The translations under genes and the position numbers were made by a program. DNA of 64,000 nucleotides from Paraburkholderia ginsengiterrae (GTDB taxonomy: Bacteria > Pseudomonadota > Gammaproteobacteria > Burkholderiales > Burkholderiaceae). The DNA is taken from positions 186,001-250,000 of the forward strand of contig NZ_LXKA01000221.1 in assembly GCF_001645125.1 (NCBI RefSeq), given 5' to 3'. The notes beneath the pieces are model-generated. The model made no database searches and had not been told where the DNA came from. It was given only the letters and a program-made list of their open reading frames with translations. Shown here one piece after another: positions 18,122 to 27,400 of the stretch. Position 1 is the first letter of the stretch. Each line of letters opens with the position of its first letter.

Positions 18122-18617
18122 TTACGGTCTGTACCCTTCAGAAAACACGTAGTACTGGTAGAGGTTATACCCAATCATCACCGGAAAGATGAGGCCGATT
18201 CCGATCAGCATGAACACCAGTGTCGACGAATCGGAAGCGGCTTCCACGATACCCAGCTTGCCCGGGATAAAGTCGGGAAAGAGGCTGAGGGCAAGGCCGA
18301 TAAACGAAACGAAGAACAGGGTGACCGATGCGCGGAACGGACCCCGCGAGCGCCCCCTGATCAGCGAGCCGATCACGTACACGTATGCGAGCGCTGCTGC
18401 CGCGTCGAGCCCGACCAGCAGATGAAACACGCCGGGCCGGGTCCAGCGGTCGTGCCCCACTGCGCTGATAAACCAGGCCGCGGCGCTTGCGTAGCAGGCT
18501 GAGTATGCCGATGCCGATGCCGAGGTCGAAGCCGTCGGTGACCACGTAGAACGCCAGCATCAGGCCGATCAGGCCGAACCAGGTGTACGCGAGCGTCGTG
18601 TGAATCGAGTTGTCCAT
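18122..18617 (-). pseudogene. cydB: Cytochrome bd oxidase subunit II, internally deleted and frameshifted
   Basis: The first about 40 residues of CydB are present near 18490-18615 (HTTLAYTWFGLIGLMLAFYV, then DGFDLGIGI). The frame then jumps to the last about 110 residues (18122-18460: DAAAALAYVYVIGSLIRGRS, LALSLFPDFIPGKLGI, IGIGLIFPVMIGYNLYQYYV). A CydB of about 330-380 residues should have some 200 residues between these parts; they are missing, and the two ends are in different frames. The product cannot assemble with haem or quinol, so I call it a pseudogene. It lies downstream of the cydA tail in the normal gene order. Confidence 0.82.
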
Positions 18618-18642
18618 GAGATGTCCTCGTAATCGGATTGAG

Positions 18643-18903
18643 TCAGTACCCGCTGACGGCCGTCGCCGCTTCAGCCTTGACGGACGCGGATGGCGTCAAC
18701 TTGAGATCGGGACCGGTGCGCAGCCAGTTGCGCGCGAGCACGAAGAAGGTGAGCAGCAGCACGACGTTGAAAGCGCAGAACATCACCATGCTTAGGGTGA
18801 CAGACGATGGCGCCACGCTCGACACAGCGTCCCTGGTGCGTAGCAGCCCGTAGACGATCCAGGGCTGGCGGTCCACCTCGCGCACAATCGCATGAAGGTG
18901 AGT
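18643..18903 (-). pseudogene. cydA: Cytochrome bd oxidase subunit I, C-terminal remnant
   Basis: Only about 85 C-terminal residues of CydA remain: VREVDRQPWIVYGLLRTRDA, the conserved GRQPW-type motif after the eighth helix, then a last transmembrane helix (FCAFNVVLLLTFFVLARNWL) and a short cytoplasmic tail. The haem ligands and Q-loop that lie in the first 400 residues are absent, and sequence above about 18905 no longer resembles CydA. The tail ends just before the cydB start, as in an intact operon. Confidence 0.8.
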
Positions 18904-18915
18904 GCCAAGGTCTTC

Positions 18916-19300
18916 GCGGTCCTCGTATCAGTTCCCGAGAAGAAACCTGGAGAACCCTCGTGCACTACCGAAGAGGCGTGATTCCGCGAATGCGCCAACG
19001 CATCGTTGGACCGTCGCTGGCTTGCGTGTTTCGCGCGCATGAGGACGTCATACCAAGGTGTTATGTTGGCGCCCCCCGTGTGCGGGTGCTGTGCCGCGGG
19101 GCCCGGCCAATGCGTCGGGACCGCGCAGCCTTTGCTGGCGCGCCGCAACCGGGTAGCACCGTATCCCTATGGATAATAGTTTCGGATAAATATCCCAATT
19201 AGTATGGAATTTGCGACGCAAGCGCCGCATTGGCCGCGTAGCGCCAGGGGGCAGCCGTCGAACGTGCCCGTCCCGCTAATCAACCAGGCGTGAGTGCAGC
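18916..19300. other. Intergenic region upstream of the signalling island
   Basis: No gene is supported in these 385 bases. The left edge is the break point of the cydA remnant; the right part should hold the promoter of the winged-helix/STAND regulator gene, but no clear -35/-10 pair was identified. Confidence 0.45.
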
Positions 19301-20806
19301 ATGATAAAGATCGGTCGAGTAACGGTATCGTTGGAAATGCGTGAGATGTACCTGGATGATCGGCTGGTCCAGGTCGGCTCAAGGGCATTCGATATTCTCG
19401 AACTGCTGATCCTGGCGAGAGGCAAGACCGTCACGAAAGACGAGATTCTTCGACGCGTGTGGCCGAATTCAGTGGTCGAGGAAAATAACATTCATGTCCA
19501 GCTTTCGGCGCTCAGGAAAATCCTGGGTGCGGACAAGCACGCGATCTGCACGATCTCCGGGCGGGGCTACCGGCTCATTGTGCCGGCTGAAGCGACTGCT
19601 CCGGCTGTGTTGCCCGAAGCCGTCCACAGCGGGCAAACGGCTGCGGCGCGCCGCCATGGTCTGCCGGTTTGCCACGTGCCGTTGCTCGGGCGCGAGGGCG
19701 CGATTGCCGACATCATCCGGGCCTTGCAGGAGACGCCGATTGTCAGCTTGCTCGGGCCGGGAGGCATCGGCAAGACGCAACTCGGCATCGCGGTGGCACG
19801 GTCCATCGCGGCCGCGTCCGAGGTTGACGTGTGCTTCGTCACCTTGGCGGCGGTGGAGAACGCCCAGGGCGTCATCAATATGATCGCCGGAGCGCTGGGC
19901 GCGGGCCATGCCGATGACGAGGCTACCCTGCAGTCGCTTATCGCCGCGGTACGGGGACGCAAGTTGCTGGTCGTGCTGGATAACTGCGAGCACGTGATCG
20001 ACCCGGCGGCAACCGTATGCGAACTGCTCGTCCAGGCAAGCGCGGACCTGCGTATTCTGGCAACGAGCCGTGAGCCGTTGCGAACCCGTGAAGAGAAGTT
20101 CTATTGGGTGGCACCGCTCGATACTCCGGATGCAGGCGCAAGCCCGGCCGCGATTCAAGCCTGTAGTTCAGTTAGGCTGTTTCTGGCGCAGATGCGCGCG
20201 TTCAACGCGGAGGTCGAGACAGACGCCGGCAGCCTCGAGATGGTGGCGACGATCTGCCGCCGGCTCGACGGTGTGCCGCTGGCTCTCGAACTGGCGGCGG
20301 CGCGTGCCGCGGTGTTCGGTATTCGTAAGACGATTTCCGGGCTCGACGACCGGTTCCACTTTCTGACGGGCGGCCGTCGCACCGCGCCGCCGCGGCAGCA
20401 GACGCTGGAGGCGACGCTCGACTGGAGTTATCAGCTTCTCAGCACGACGGAGCGTATCGTGCTGCACCGGCTCGGTGTTTTCCCGGCAAGGTTTTCACTG
20501 GAAGCAGCGTGTGCTGTCGCAGCCTGTGAGCGGCTGTCGCACAACGAAGTGACGGAGGCGATCGTCGGTCTGGCCTCCAAGTGCGTCGTCATGACCGCCC
20601 TCGACAGCAAGACCAAGGAATACTTCCTGCTCGAAACGACGCGCGAATATGCGCTGCGCAAACTGTATGAATCGGACGAGGCCGATGACGTGCTGACGAG
20701 AAGCGCGGCTTATCTGGCATCGTTTTACGCGCAGCCTCGCGCGCGCAGTTTCACGACCGCGAGGCTCGCCGACAACCTTGCCGCGGAATCCGTTGCAACG
20801 CGTTAA
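19301..20806 (+). CDS. Winged-helix/STAND-ATPase transcriptional regulator
   Basis: A 501-residue protein. Residues 1-95 form an OmpR/PhoB-type winged helix (SRAFDILELLILARGKTVTK, EENNIHVQLSALRKILG, SGRGYRLIVP). Residues 125-380 form a STAND/NB-ARC ATPase with Walker A LLGPGGIGKTQ, Walker B LLVVLDNCEHV, the sensor ILATSREPL and GVPLALELAAARA. A winged-helix-like region follows to about residue 470. STAND regulators normally carry long C-terminal TPR repeats that bind the effector; here the protein stops soon after the ATPase module. It is followed by a FixJ-type regulator gene and faces a paralogue at 21996-23489. It probably acts as an ATP-dependent switch on DNA. Confidence 0.88.
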   Translation: MIKIGRVTVSLEMREMYLDDRLVQVGSRAFDILELLILARGKTVTKDEILRRVWPNSVVEENNIHVQLSALRKILGADKHAICTISGRGYRLIVPAEATAPAVLPEAVHSGQTAAARRHGLPVCHVPLLGREGAIADIIRALQETPIVSLLGPGGIGKTQLGIAVARSIAAASEVDVCFVTLAAVENAQGVINMIAGALGAGHADDEATLQSLIAAVRGRKLLVVLDNCEHVIDPAATVCELLVQASADLRILATSREPLRTREEKFYWVAPLDTPDAGASPAAIQACSSVRLFLAQMRAFNAEVETDAGSLEMVATICRRLDGVPLALELAAARAAVFGIRKTISGLDDRFHFLTGGRRTAPPRQQTLEATLDWSYQLLSTTERIVLHRLGVFPARFSLEAACAVAACERLSHNEVTEAIVGLASKCVVMTALDSKTKEYFLLETTREYALRKLYESDEADDVLTRSAAYLASFYAQPRARSFTTARLADNLAAESVATR

Positions 20807-20897
20807 GGCAACGGCCGAAACCTGCGGGAAAGCATCTTTTGCGTCGGGTCTCATGTACCATGAAGGCACTCAAATCCCAATTTTTCTGGAATCTGAA

Positions 20898-21524
20898 ATG
20901 CCTGGTCCCTCGGAGCTTGAGCCGATGGTGTACGTGATCGACGACGAAGACATGGTGCGTGATGCGCTAGGGCGCCTGTTGCGCTCAGCAGGTTTCAACG
21001 TGCAGGGTTTTGCGTCGCCGGCGGAGATACTTTCAAAAGAACTGCCCAGCGTGCCGATGTGTATCTTACTGGATATGAACCTGGAAACTACGACCGGCTT
21101 CGATGTCCAAAGCCAGCTCGCGCAGAAGGGCGTGCAGGTGCCGATTATCTTTCTGACCGGGTATGGGTCCATTCCAATGTCGGTGCGTGCGATCAAGGCG
21201 GGTGCGCACGAATTCCTCACCAAACCGATCGACGACGAAGAGCTGCTCGACGCAGTGCGGCGCGCGCTCGCACAGGACGAAGCCAACCTCGCGGGGCGCG
21301 CCCTCAGCGCGCAGTTGCTGCAGCGTGCGGCGTCGCTGACGCCGCGTGAAATGGACGTCTTCGAACTGGCGGTGGATGGCCGGATGATCAAGCAGATCGC
21401 GCATGAACTCGGCACGCAGGAGGTGACGGTAAAGGTTCATAAGCGGCGCGTGATGAGCAAGATGGGCGCAAAGACGCTTATCGAGCTGGCAAAAATGTGG
21501 GAGTTGATCCATCAGGCGCGGTGA
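20898..21524 (+). CDS. FixJ-type response regulator
   Basis: A 208-residue regulator: a receiver domain with VYVIDDEDMVRD, acceptor Asp59 in LLDMNLETTTGFD, the T/K switch residues (FLTGYGS, FLTKPID), and a C-terminal LuxR/FixJ helix-turn-helix (LTPREMDVFELAVDGRMIKQ, EVTVKVHKRRVMSKMGA). It starts 91 bases after the STAND regulator gene; an upstream in-frame ATG at 20853 is possible. No histidine kinase gene is directly adjacent, so its donor may be one of the kinases encoded at 24477-33232. Confidence 0.9.
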   Translation: MPGPSELEPMVYVIDDEDMVRDALGRLLRSAGFNVQGFASPAEILSKELPSVPMCILLDMNLETTTGFDVQSQLAQKGVQVPIIFLTGYGSIPMSVRAIKAGAHEFLTKPIDDEELLDAVRRALAQDEANLAGRALSAQLLQRAASLTPREMDVFELAVDGRMIKQIAHELGTQEVTVKVHKRRVMSKMGAKTLIELAKMWELIHQAR

Positions 21525-21599
21525 GGATCCGGAAGCAGTCAATATCGCGCCGTCAATCGGCCCCCGTTACTACGTCGGCGGAATTGGAGCAAGGAAGCT

Positions 21600-21974
21600 A
21601 TGAGTGTTGTATGCATCGTCGACGACGACGCCTCGGTGCGAAGCGGCGTCGGCAACCTGCTTAAGGCAGTGGGTTATACGGCCGTGACGTTTGCATCGGG
21701 AGAGGAATTCCTCGCCTCACCGATGGTCGACGAAGCGCTGTGTGTTTTGCTCGACGTCAAAATGCAAGGCATGCAGGGCCTCGAAGTGCAGCGGCAACTG
21801 AACGCGGAGCATCGAAGCATTCCGGTTGTCTTCATGTCGGCGCATGGCGACGACGACTCGGTTCAGCGGGCGCTTCGCCACGGCGCGGTCGGTTTTCTGC
21901 GCAAACCCTTTGCGGAAGAACTCCTGCTCGATTCCATCGAGCTTGCTATTGCACGCGTGAGCAGGGCGCACTGA
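21600..21974 (+). CDS. Receiver-only response regulator
   Basis: A 124-residue stand-alone receiver domain: CIVDDDASVRSG, acceptor Asp52 in VLLDVKMQG, FMSAHGD and Lys in LRKPFAEE. There is no output domain. The ATG at 21600 follows AAGGAAG by a few bases. Such proteins act as phosphate shuttles or sinks, or bind a partner allosterically. The sequence resembles the receiver of the FixJ-type regulators nearby. It converges with the paralogous STAND regulator gene; the stops are about 20 bases apart. Confidence 0.9.
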   Translation: MSVVCIVDDDASVRSGVGNLLKAVGYTAVTFASGEEFLASPMVDEALCVLLDVKMQGMQGLEVQRQLNAEHRSIPVVFMSAHGDDDSVQRALRHGAVGFLRKPFAEELLLDSIELAIARVSRAH

Positions 21975-21995
21975 CCCGAAGCCGGCAGCGCGCGT

Positions 21996-23489
21996 TCAAG
22001 CGTACTGCAGCGCGAGGTTCGTATGTTCATGAGGCGTCGCGATTGTATCGACGTCGTCCGTCACGGCGCCACGCGTGCGTTGAAAGTATTCGTGTTTGCA
22101 GAACATGAGGTCGCTTTCACCTGATTCGGCAAGCATTTGCAGCGCATACGCGCGGGTCGTTTCGAGCAGGTGGTAGGTCATGAGCGAGCCATTCGGCCCG
22201 AACATGAGCAGTGACTTCGAGACGAGACCGGCGATAGCCTCGGTGACGTCGTCCGCGCGGAGCTCATCGTACGCAGCGACTTCACAGGCCGCACTGAGCT
22301 GAAAGGCGCCGTCGAATACGCTGATACGTCGCAAGACGATCCGTTCCCGCTCGCAGAGAAACTGGTGACTCCAGTCGAGTGCCGCCTTCAGCGTTTGCTG
22401 CCGCGGTGGCGCGGTACGAAGCCCGCCGGTGAGCACGCCAAAGCGCTGGTCGAGTCGCGCGACCAGTTCGCTGATGCCGAGTGCGGCGACCCGCGCCGCC
22501 GCCAATTCCAGCGCAAGCGGCAAACCGTCCAGGCGCCGGCAGATCGTGCCGATCAGCGTGGTGCTCTCGCCGTCCGCCAGAAAGGACGGCGCATGTGCGT
22601 GGGCGCGGGAAACGAACATGTCTACGGCGCTGCACCTGAGAATGTCGTCGTGCCCGGCATGTTCGGCGGGCACTTCCAGCGGCGCCACCCAGTAGATCCG
22701 TTCAAGGCAGGTGCGCAAGGGTTCACGGCTCGTCGCCAGAATACGGAGGTTGGGATTGCTCTCGACCAGTTGCTCGCAGATCGAAGCCGCCTGCTGAATC
22801 ACATGCTCGCAATTGTCCAGCACGATGAGCATCTTGCGGCATCCGATGGCGTGGATGAGGCTCGATGCAGTGACCACGCCTGTCGAACCTGCGCAAGCCA
22901 GCCTGTCGGCGATGGCACTCAAGGTGGACTCGGGGCGCTCGACGGTGGACAGATTGATGTATCGAACGTCGTTGAAAAGAGGTGTCAGACCACGCGCCAC
23001 TTCAAGGCCAAGCTGCGATTTGCCGATGCCGCCGGCGCCGACCAGCGTGACATGAGGCGACTCGGCGAGCGCGCTCTTTACTTCGTCGAGCGCTTTCTCG
23101 CGGCCGATGAGCGGCGTGTGACCAAGCGGCACATTGCTCAGCGGCGCAGAGTCCGGATTTGCCGCGCCGTCGCTTCTCGCTGCTGCCCGGTGTTCAATGT
23201 CATCGGGACACGTCAGAAGATAACCGCGACCCGGTATGGTCTTGATGAAGTCCCGGCCGTTGCCGAGCAGTTTTCGAAGCGAGGCAATATGCACCTGCAG
23301 ATTGCTTTCTTCGACGATCGTGTCGGGCCACACTCGCTCGAGAAGCTCGTCTTTGCTGACAAGCTTGCCGGCTGCCTCGATTAGCACTTCGAGAATGTCG
23401 AATGCGCGCGTGCCGACGCGCAACGGCTGGCCTTTCAGATAAAGCTGCCGTTGCTCCAGCGATACGTCGACTGGACCGATTCTGATCAT
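21996..23489 (-). CDS. Winged-helix/STAND-ATPase transcriptional regulator (paralogue)
   Basis: A 497-residue protein with the same architecture as the one at 19301-20806: a winged helix (residues 1-95: TRAFDILEVLIEAAGKLVSK, EESNLQVHIASLRKLLG, PGRGYLLTCP), Walker A LVGAGGIGKSQL, Walker B MLIVLDNCEHV, ILATSREPLRT and GLPLALELAAARV, and a short C-terminus. I start at ATG 23489 because MIRIGPVDVSLEQ aligns with the start of the paralogue; the frame is open about 36 codons further upstream. It too lacks the usual C-terminal TPR arm. It is transcribed away from the OmpR-type regulator gene, with 278 bases between them. Confidence 0.88.
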   Translation of the reverse strand: MIRIGPVDVSLEQRQLYLKGQPLRVGTRAFDILEVLIEAAGKLVSKDELLERVWPDTIVEESNLQVHIASLRKLLGNGRDFIKTIPGRGYLLTCPDDIEHRAAARSDGAANPDSAPLSNVPLGHTPLIGREKALDEVKSALAESPHVTLVGAGGIGKSQLGLEVARGLTPLFNDVRYINLSTVERPESTLSAIADRLACAGSTGVVTASSLIHAIGCRKMLIVLDNCEHVIQQAASICEQLVESNPNLRILATSREPLRTCLERIYWVAPLEVPAEHAGHDDILRCSAVDMFVSRAHAHAPSFLADGESTTLIGTICRRLDGLPLALELAAARVAALGISELVARLDQRFGVLTGGLRTAPPRQQTLKAALDWSHQFLCERERIVLRRISVFDGAFQLSAACEVAAYDELRADDVTEAIAGLVSKSLLMFGPNGSLMTYHLLETTRAYALQMLAESGESDLMFCKHEYFQRTRGAVTDDVDTIATPHEHTNLALQYA

Positions 23490-23767
23490 GGCGGTTTCGC
23501 GAGAGGTTGAGTTGGGCACAGCTGCCACCGACCGCGTGTCTGGTAAAGTTACGACGATCTTACGATTCGCGAACTCCCCCCACGATGAGGGATTCATTAA
23601 AGATAGTTAACGCGGCGAGCGACGTGGCCGGCGTTTGAGGTATCTGAAATGTATCTCGCGAGTCGCTCTGGGAAAATTAAAAAAATTTAATCAGATTGGC
23701 GAATTGGGGCGTGGCCCCTTTCACCGATAATCGGATGATTCATGGAAGCGGAGCACGCGAGATTTAA

Positions 23768-24448
23768 ATGAAAATCTTGCTCGTCGAAGATAACGAACAG
23801 GTTGCCGGGTTTTTGAAGAAAGGCCTGATGGAGGCGGGACATGTGGTCGACTGCGCAGATAACGGCCGTGACGGCATGTTCCTTGCAGCAGGCGAAACCT
23901 ATGACGCCATCATCATGGACCGCATGCTGCCCGGCGGCATCGACGGCCTGGGTATCATCGCGGCCCTGCGCGCCACGGGAAATCGCGTGCCCATTCTGAT
24001 CGTGAGCGCGCTGGACGACGTCGACGAGCGGATTCGCGGCTTGAAGGCGGGCGGCGACGACTACGTCGTCAAGCCGTTTGCGTTCGGCGAAGTGCTGGCC
24101 AGGCTCGACGCGCTGGCGCGCCGCACGCAAGAAAGCTACGCGGAAACCACGCTGAAAGTGGGCGATCTGTCGATCGATCTGCTGTCGCGCAAAGTGACGC
24201 GAGCCGGCAAGCTGATCGCGCTGAAACCGCGCGAATTCAAGTTGCTCGAATACCTGATGCGGCACGCGGACCAGGTCGTCACGCGCACCATGCTGCTCGA
24301 AAATATCTGGGACTACCACTTCGACCCTCAAACGAACGTGATCGACGTGCATGTGAGCAAACTGCGTCAAAAGATCGATGCGGGGTTCGAGCGGTCCCTG
24401 CTGAGGACGGTTCGCAACGCGGGCTACGTGTTGACGGTGAACGATTAG
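23768..24448 (+). CDS. OmpR-family response regulator
   Basis: A 226-residue regulator of the CopR/IrlR/QseB kind: a receiver with LLVEDNEQVAGF, acceptor Asp51 in IIMDRMLPGG, IVSALDD and Lys in VVKPFAF, and a C-terminal winged helix (LKPREFKLLEYLMRHADQVV, TNVIDVHVSKLRQKID, RNAGYVL). A dedicated membrane kinase gene usually follows such regulators. Here the next gene, only 28 bases away, is the giant pseudokinase/ATPase/kinase, so that protein is the likely donor. Divergent from the second STAND regulator gene. Confidence 0.93.
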   Translation: MKILLVEDNEQVAGFLKKGLMEAGHVVDCADNGRDGMFLAAGETYDAIIMDRMLPGGIDGLGIIAALRATGNRVPILIVSALDDVDERIRGLKAGGDDYVVKPFAFGEVLARLDALARRTQESYAETTLKVGDLSIDLLSRKVTRAGKLIALKPREFKLLEYLMRHADQVVTRTMLLENIWDYHFDPQTNVIDVHVSKLRQKIDAGFERSLLRTVRNAGYVLTVND

Positions 24449-24476
24449 TCCGACAGTGGCGGGTGGGGGCGGCGGC

Positions 24477-27400
24477 ATGATTGAGTTGTCAGGCTTTGGG
24501 TTCGAGACTCTCTGTGACGATAGTGAGTTCGTGCTCTCGCGGGTCAGCCGGCGCGATGGCGCCGAGACGTGGCTGGCCGTCACGTTGCCTGCGTTGCAGC
24601 CCGCGGCCAATAGTCAGGCGCGCCTCGAGCATGCGTATGAGTTGCGAAGCCTGCTCGACGGTCATTTCGTTACCCGGCCTCACGCCCTGATCGAGCACCG
24701 TGGGAGCGCGGCGCTGGTACTGGAAGACCCGGGTGGGATCTCGCTCTCCGCGATGCCAATGGGCTCGCTGCCACTTAGCTGCTTCCTCGCGATTGCAGCC
24801 AATCTCGCGGCGGCACTCGGCGCGTTGCATGGACGCGGTCTTATCCACAAAGACATCCGACCGGCCAACGTTCTTGTCAATCCGGAAACGGGCGGCGTGG
24901 CGCTGACCGGCTTCGGCATCGCCTCAAGCGTGACCGGCGAGCCGCCGGCCAGCACGCCGCCTGATGTCACCGCTGCGGCGCTTGCCTACCTGGCACCTGA
25001 GCGGACCGGCCGTATGAATCGTCCGGTCGATTCGCGTGCGGACCTCTATTCGCTGGGTATCACGTTCTACGAAATGCTGACCGGCGGGTTTCCGTATCGC
25101 GCGAATTCGCCGATCGAATGGATTCATTGCCACATCGCCAGACCGCCGATTCCGTTGAATGAATTGACGCGCGACGTGCCGCCCCAGCTCGCCGCGATTG
25201 TGATGCGCCTGCTCGCTAAAACGGCTGAGGAGCGCTATCAGACGGCACAGGGTCTTGAAAGCGATCTGCGCCATTGTCTCGACGCGTGGAAGCAAACTGG
25301 TCGCGTCGACCCATTTCCGCTCGGCGCGCATGATGTTGCCGAGCGCTTGCGCATTCCCGAGCGATTGTATGGACGCGAGGTGCAGTCGGCTGCATTGAAT
25401 GCCGCGTTTGACCGCGTGGTGCGGCAGGGCAAGCCGGAGCTCGTGCTCGTATCGGGCTACTCCGGCATCGGCAAATCGTCGCTGGTGAATGAACTGAAGA
25501 AGCAGCTCGGACCGTCTTATGGACAGTTTGCTGCCGGCAAATTCGACCAGTACAAGCGCGATATTCCTTATACGACGCTCGGGCAGGCATTTCAGAGTCT
25601 GACCCAGCAAATACTCGACCGGGGTGAGGCAGAGGTCGCGCATTGGCGTGAGCGGCTCAGCGAGGCGGTCGGTTCGAACGGACAACTGATTGTTAATCTG
25701 ATTCCGGAAGTCGAAGACATCATCGGTCCGCAACCGGCGGTGCCGGAGCTGCCGGCGCAGGAAGCGCAGATTCGATTTCATGGCGTGTTCGGGCGTTTCA
25801 TCGGCGCTTTTACGCAGACCGGTCATCCGCTGGTCCTCTTTCTGGACGATCTGCAATGGCTGGATGCCGGCACGATCTGTCTGCTGGAGAGTCTGCTTGC
25901 CATGCCGGCGCTGCAGAATGTGCTGCTCGTTGGCGCCTATCGCGACAACGAGGTGGGCCCCGCGCACCCGCTCAGCCGCACCTTGACCACCATTCGCGAG
26001 TTGGGCGTGCCGGTTCACGATATCGTGCTGACGCCGCTGCAGAGCGGCGACGTGGCGCGCCTGGTCGGCGAAACATTGCACGCGAGAACGGCCGAGGTCG
26101 ACAGCCTCTCGCAATTCATCGTCGAGAAGACGGGCGGCAACCCCTTTTTCACGGTGCAGTTTCTCAGAGCGCTCGCCGAGGAGCACCACCTGGTATTCGA
26201 TCCGGTGCGCCGCGCGTGGGGATGGGACATGGCACGCCTTCGCGAGGCGCGCTTTTCGGATAGCGTCGTCGATCTGATGGTGAGCAAGATCGGCCGTGTG
26301 CCGGCTGTCACGCAGGCCGCGCTCAAACAGTTCGCGTGTTTCGGCAACAGCGCGACCACTGCGCTGCTGACGCGTGTCGCGGGTACGTCGGACACCGAGG
26401 TGCATCGTGCGCTCGCCGACGCGGTGACAGCGGGCCTCGTGTTCCGGCGAGAGCACGGCTACGCGTTTCTTCACGACCGCGTGCAGGAAGCGGCCTATGC
26501 GCTGATTCCCGCCGATGAGCGTGCGGCGGCCCATCTGCGAATCGGCCGCATGTTCGCGGCCAACGCGGAAGGAGAGGATATCGAACAGAATATCTTCGAG
26601 ATCGTCAACCAGTACAACCGCGCGGCCGAACTCATCGACGACCCGGCGGAGTGCGAACGCGTCGTCAAATTCAATCTGATTGCCGGGCGGCGCGCGAAGA
26701 TGTCGTCCGCCTACGCGTCGGCATCGACTTATCTGTCGGCGGGCAGCGCGCTGCTCGGCGATGAGGCGTGGGATACCCGCTATTCGCTCAAGTTCGCGCT
26801 GGAAAGCAGCCTTGCGGAGTGCGAATTTCTGACCGGCGACACCAGCTCGGCCAAAGAGCGGCTGGCGAGCCTGTCGAAGCGTTGCACGACGCTGGCTGAC
26901 CGCGCTGCCGTGACGTGGTTGCGAGTGACGCTGTTCACCGCGCTCGATCAGAGCGACCTGGCGGTGGAAATCTGCCTGGAGTATTTGCGCGCTATCGGGA
27001 TTGACTGGGACCCGCACCCCACCCGCGAACAGGCGCGCAGCGAGTACGACCGGCTCCTGCAGCAGATCGGCGATTCTCCGATCGAATCGCTGATCGATCT
27101 GCCCTTGCTCACCGACACGGACCGGCGCGCGACGCTGGATGTGCTTACCGCGGTCCTGCCACCCGCGTTTTTCAGCGATGAGAACTTGGTCTGCCTCGTG
27201 TTGTCGCGCATGGCGAACCTGAGCATCGAGCACGGCAACAGCGACGCGTCGTCGATCGGCTACGCTTACCTGGGCATGGTGGCCGGCCCGGTATTCGGCG
27301 ATTACGAGGCAGGCTTCCGTTTTGGCCAGCTAGGCTTGGGTCTCGTCGACGAGCGTGGTCTGCAACGCTTCAAGCCGCGTGTCTACATGTGCTTTGCGTA

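Noticed and set aside
24924-27233. A 769-codon open frame on the minus strand
   Set aside because: It lies fully antisense to the giant pseudokinase/ATPase gene; its translation is histidine- and arginine-rich with no domain.
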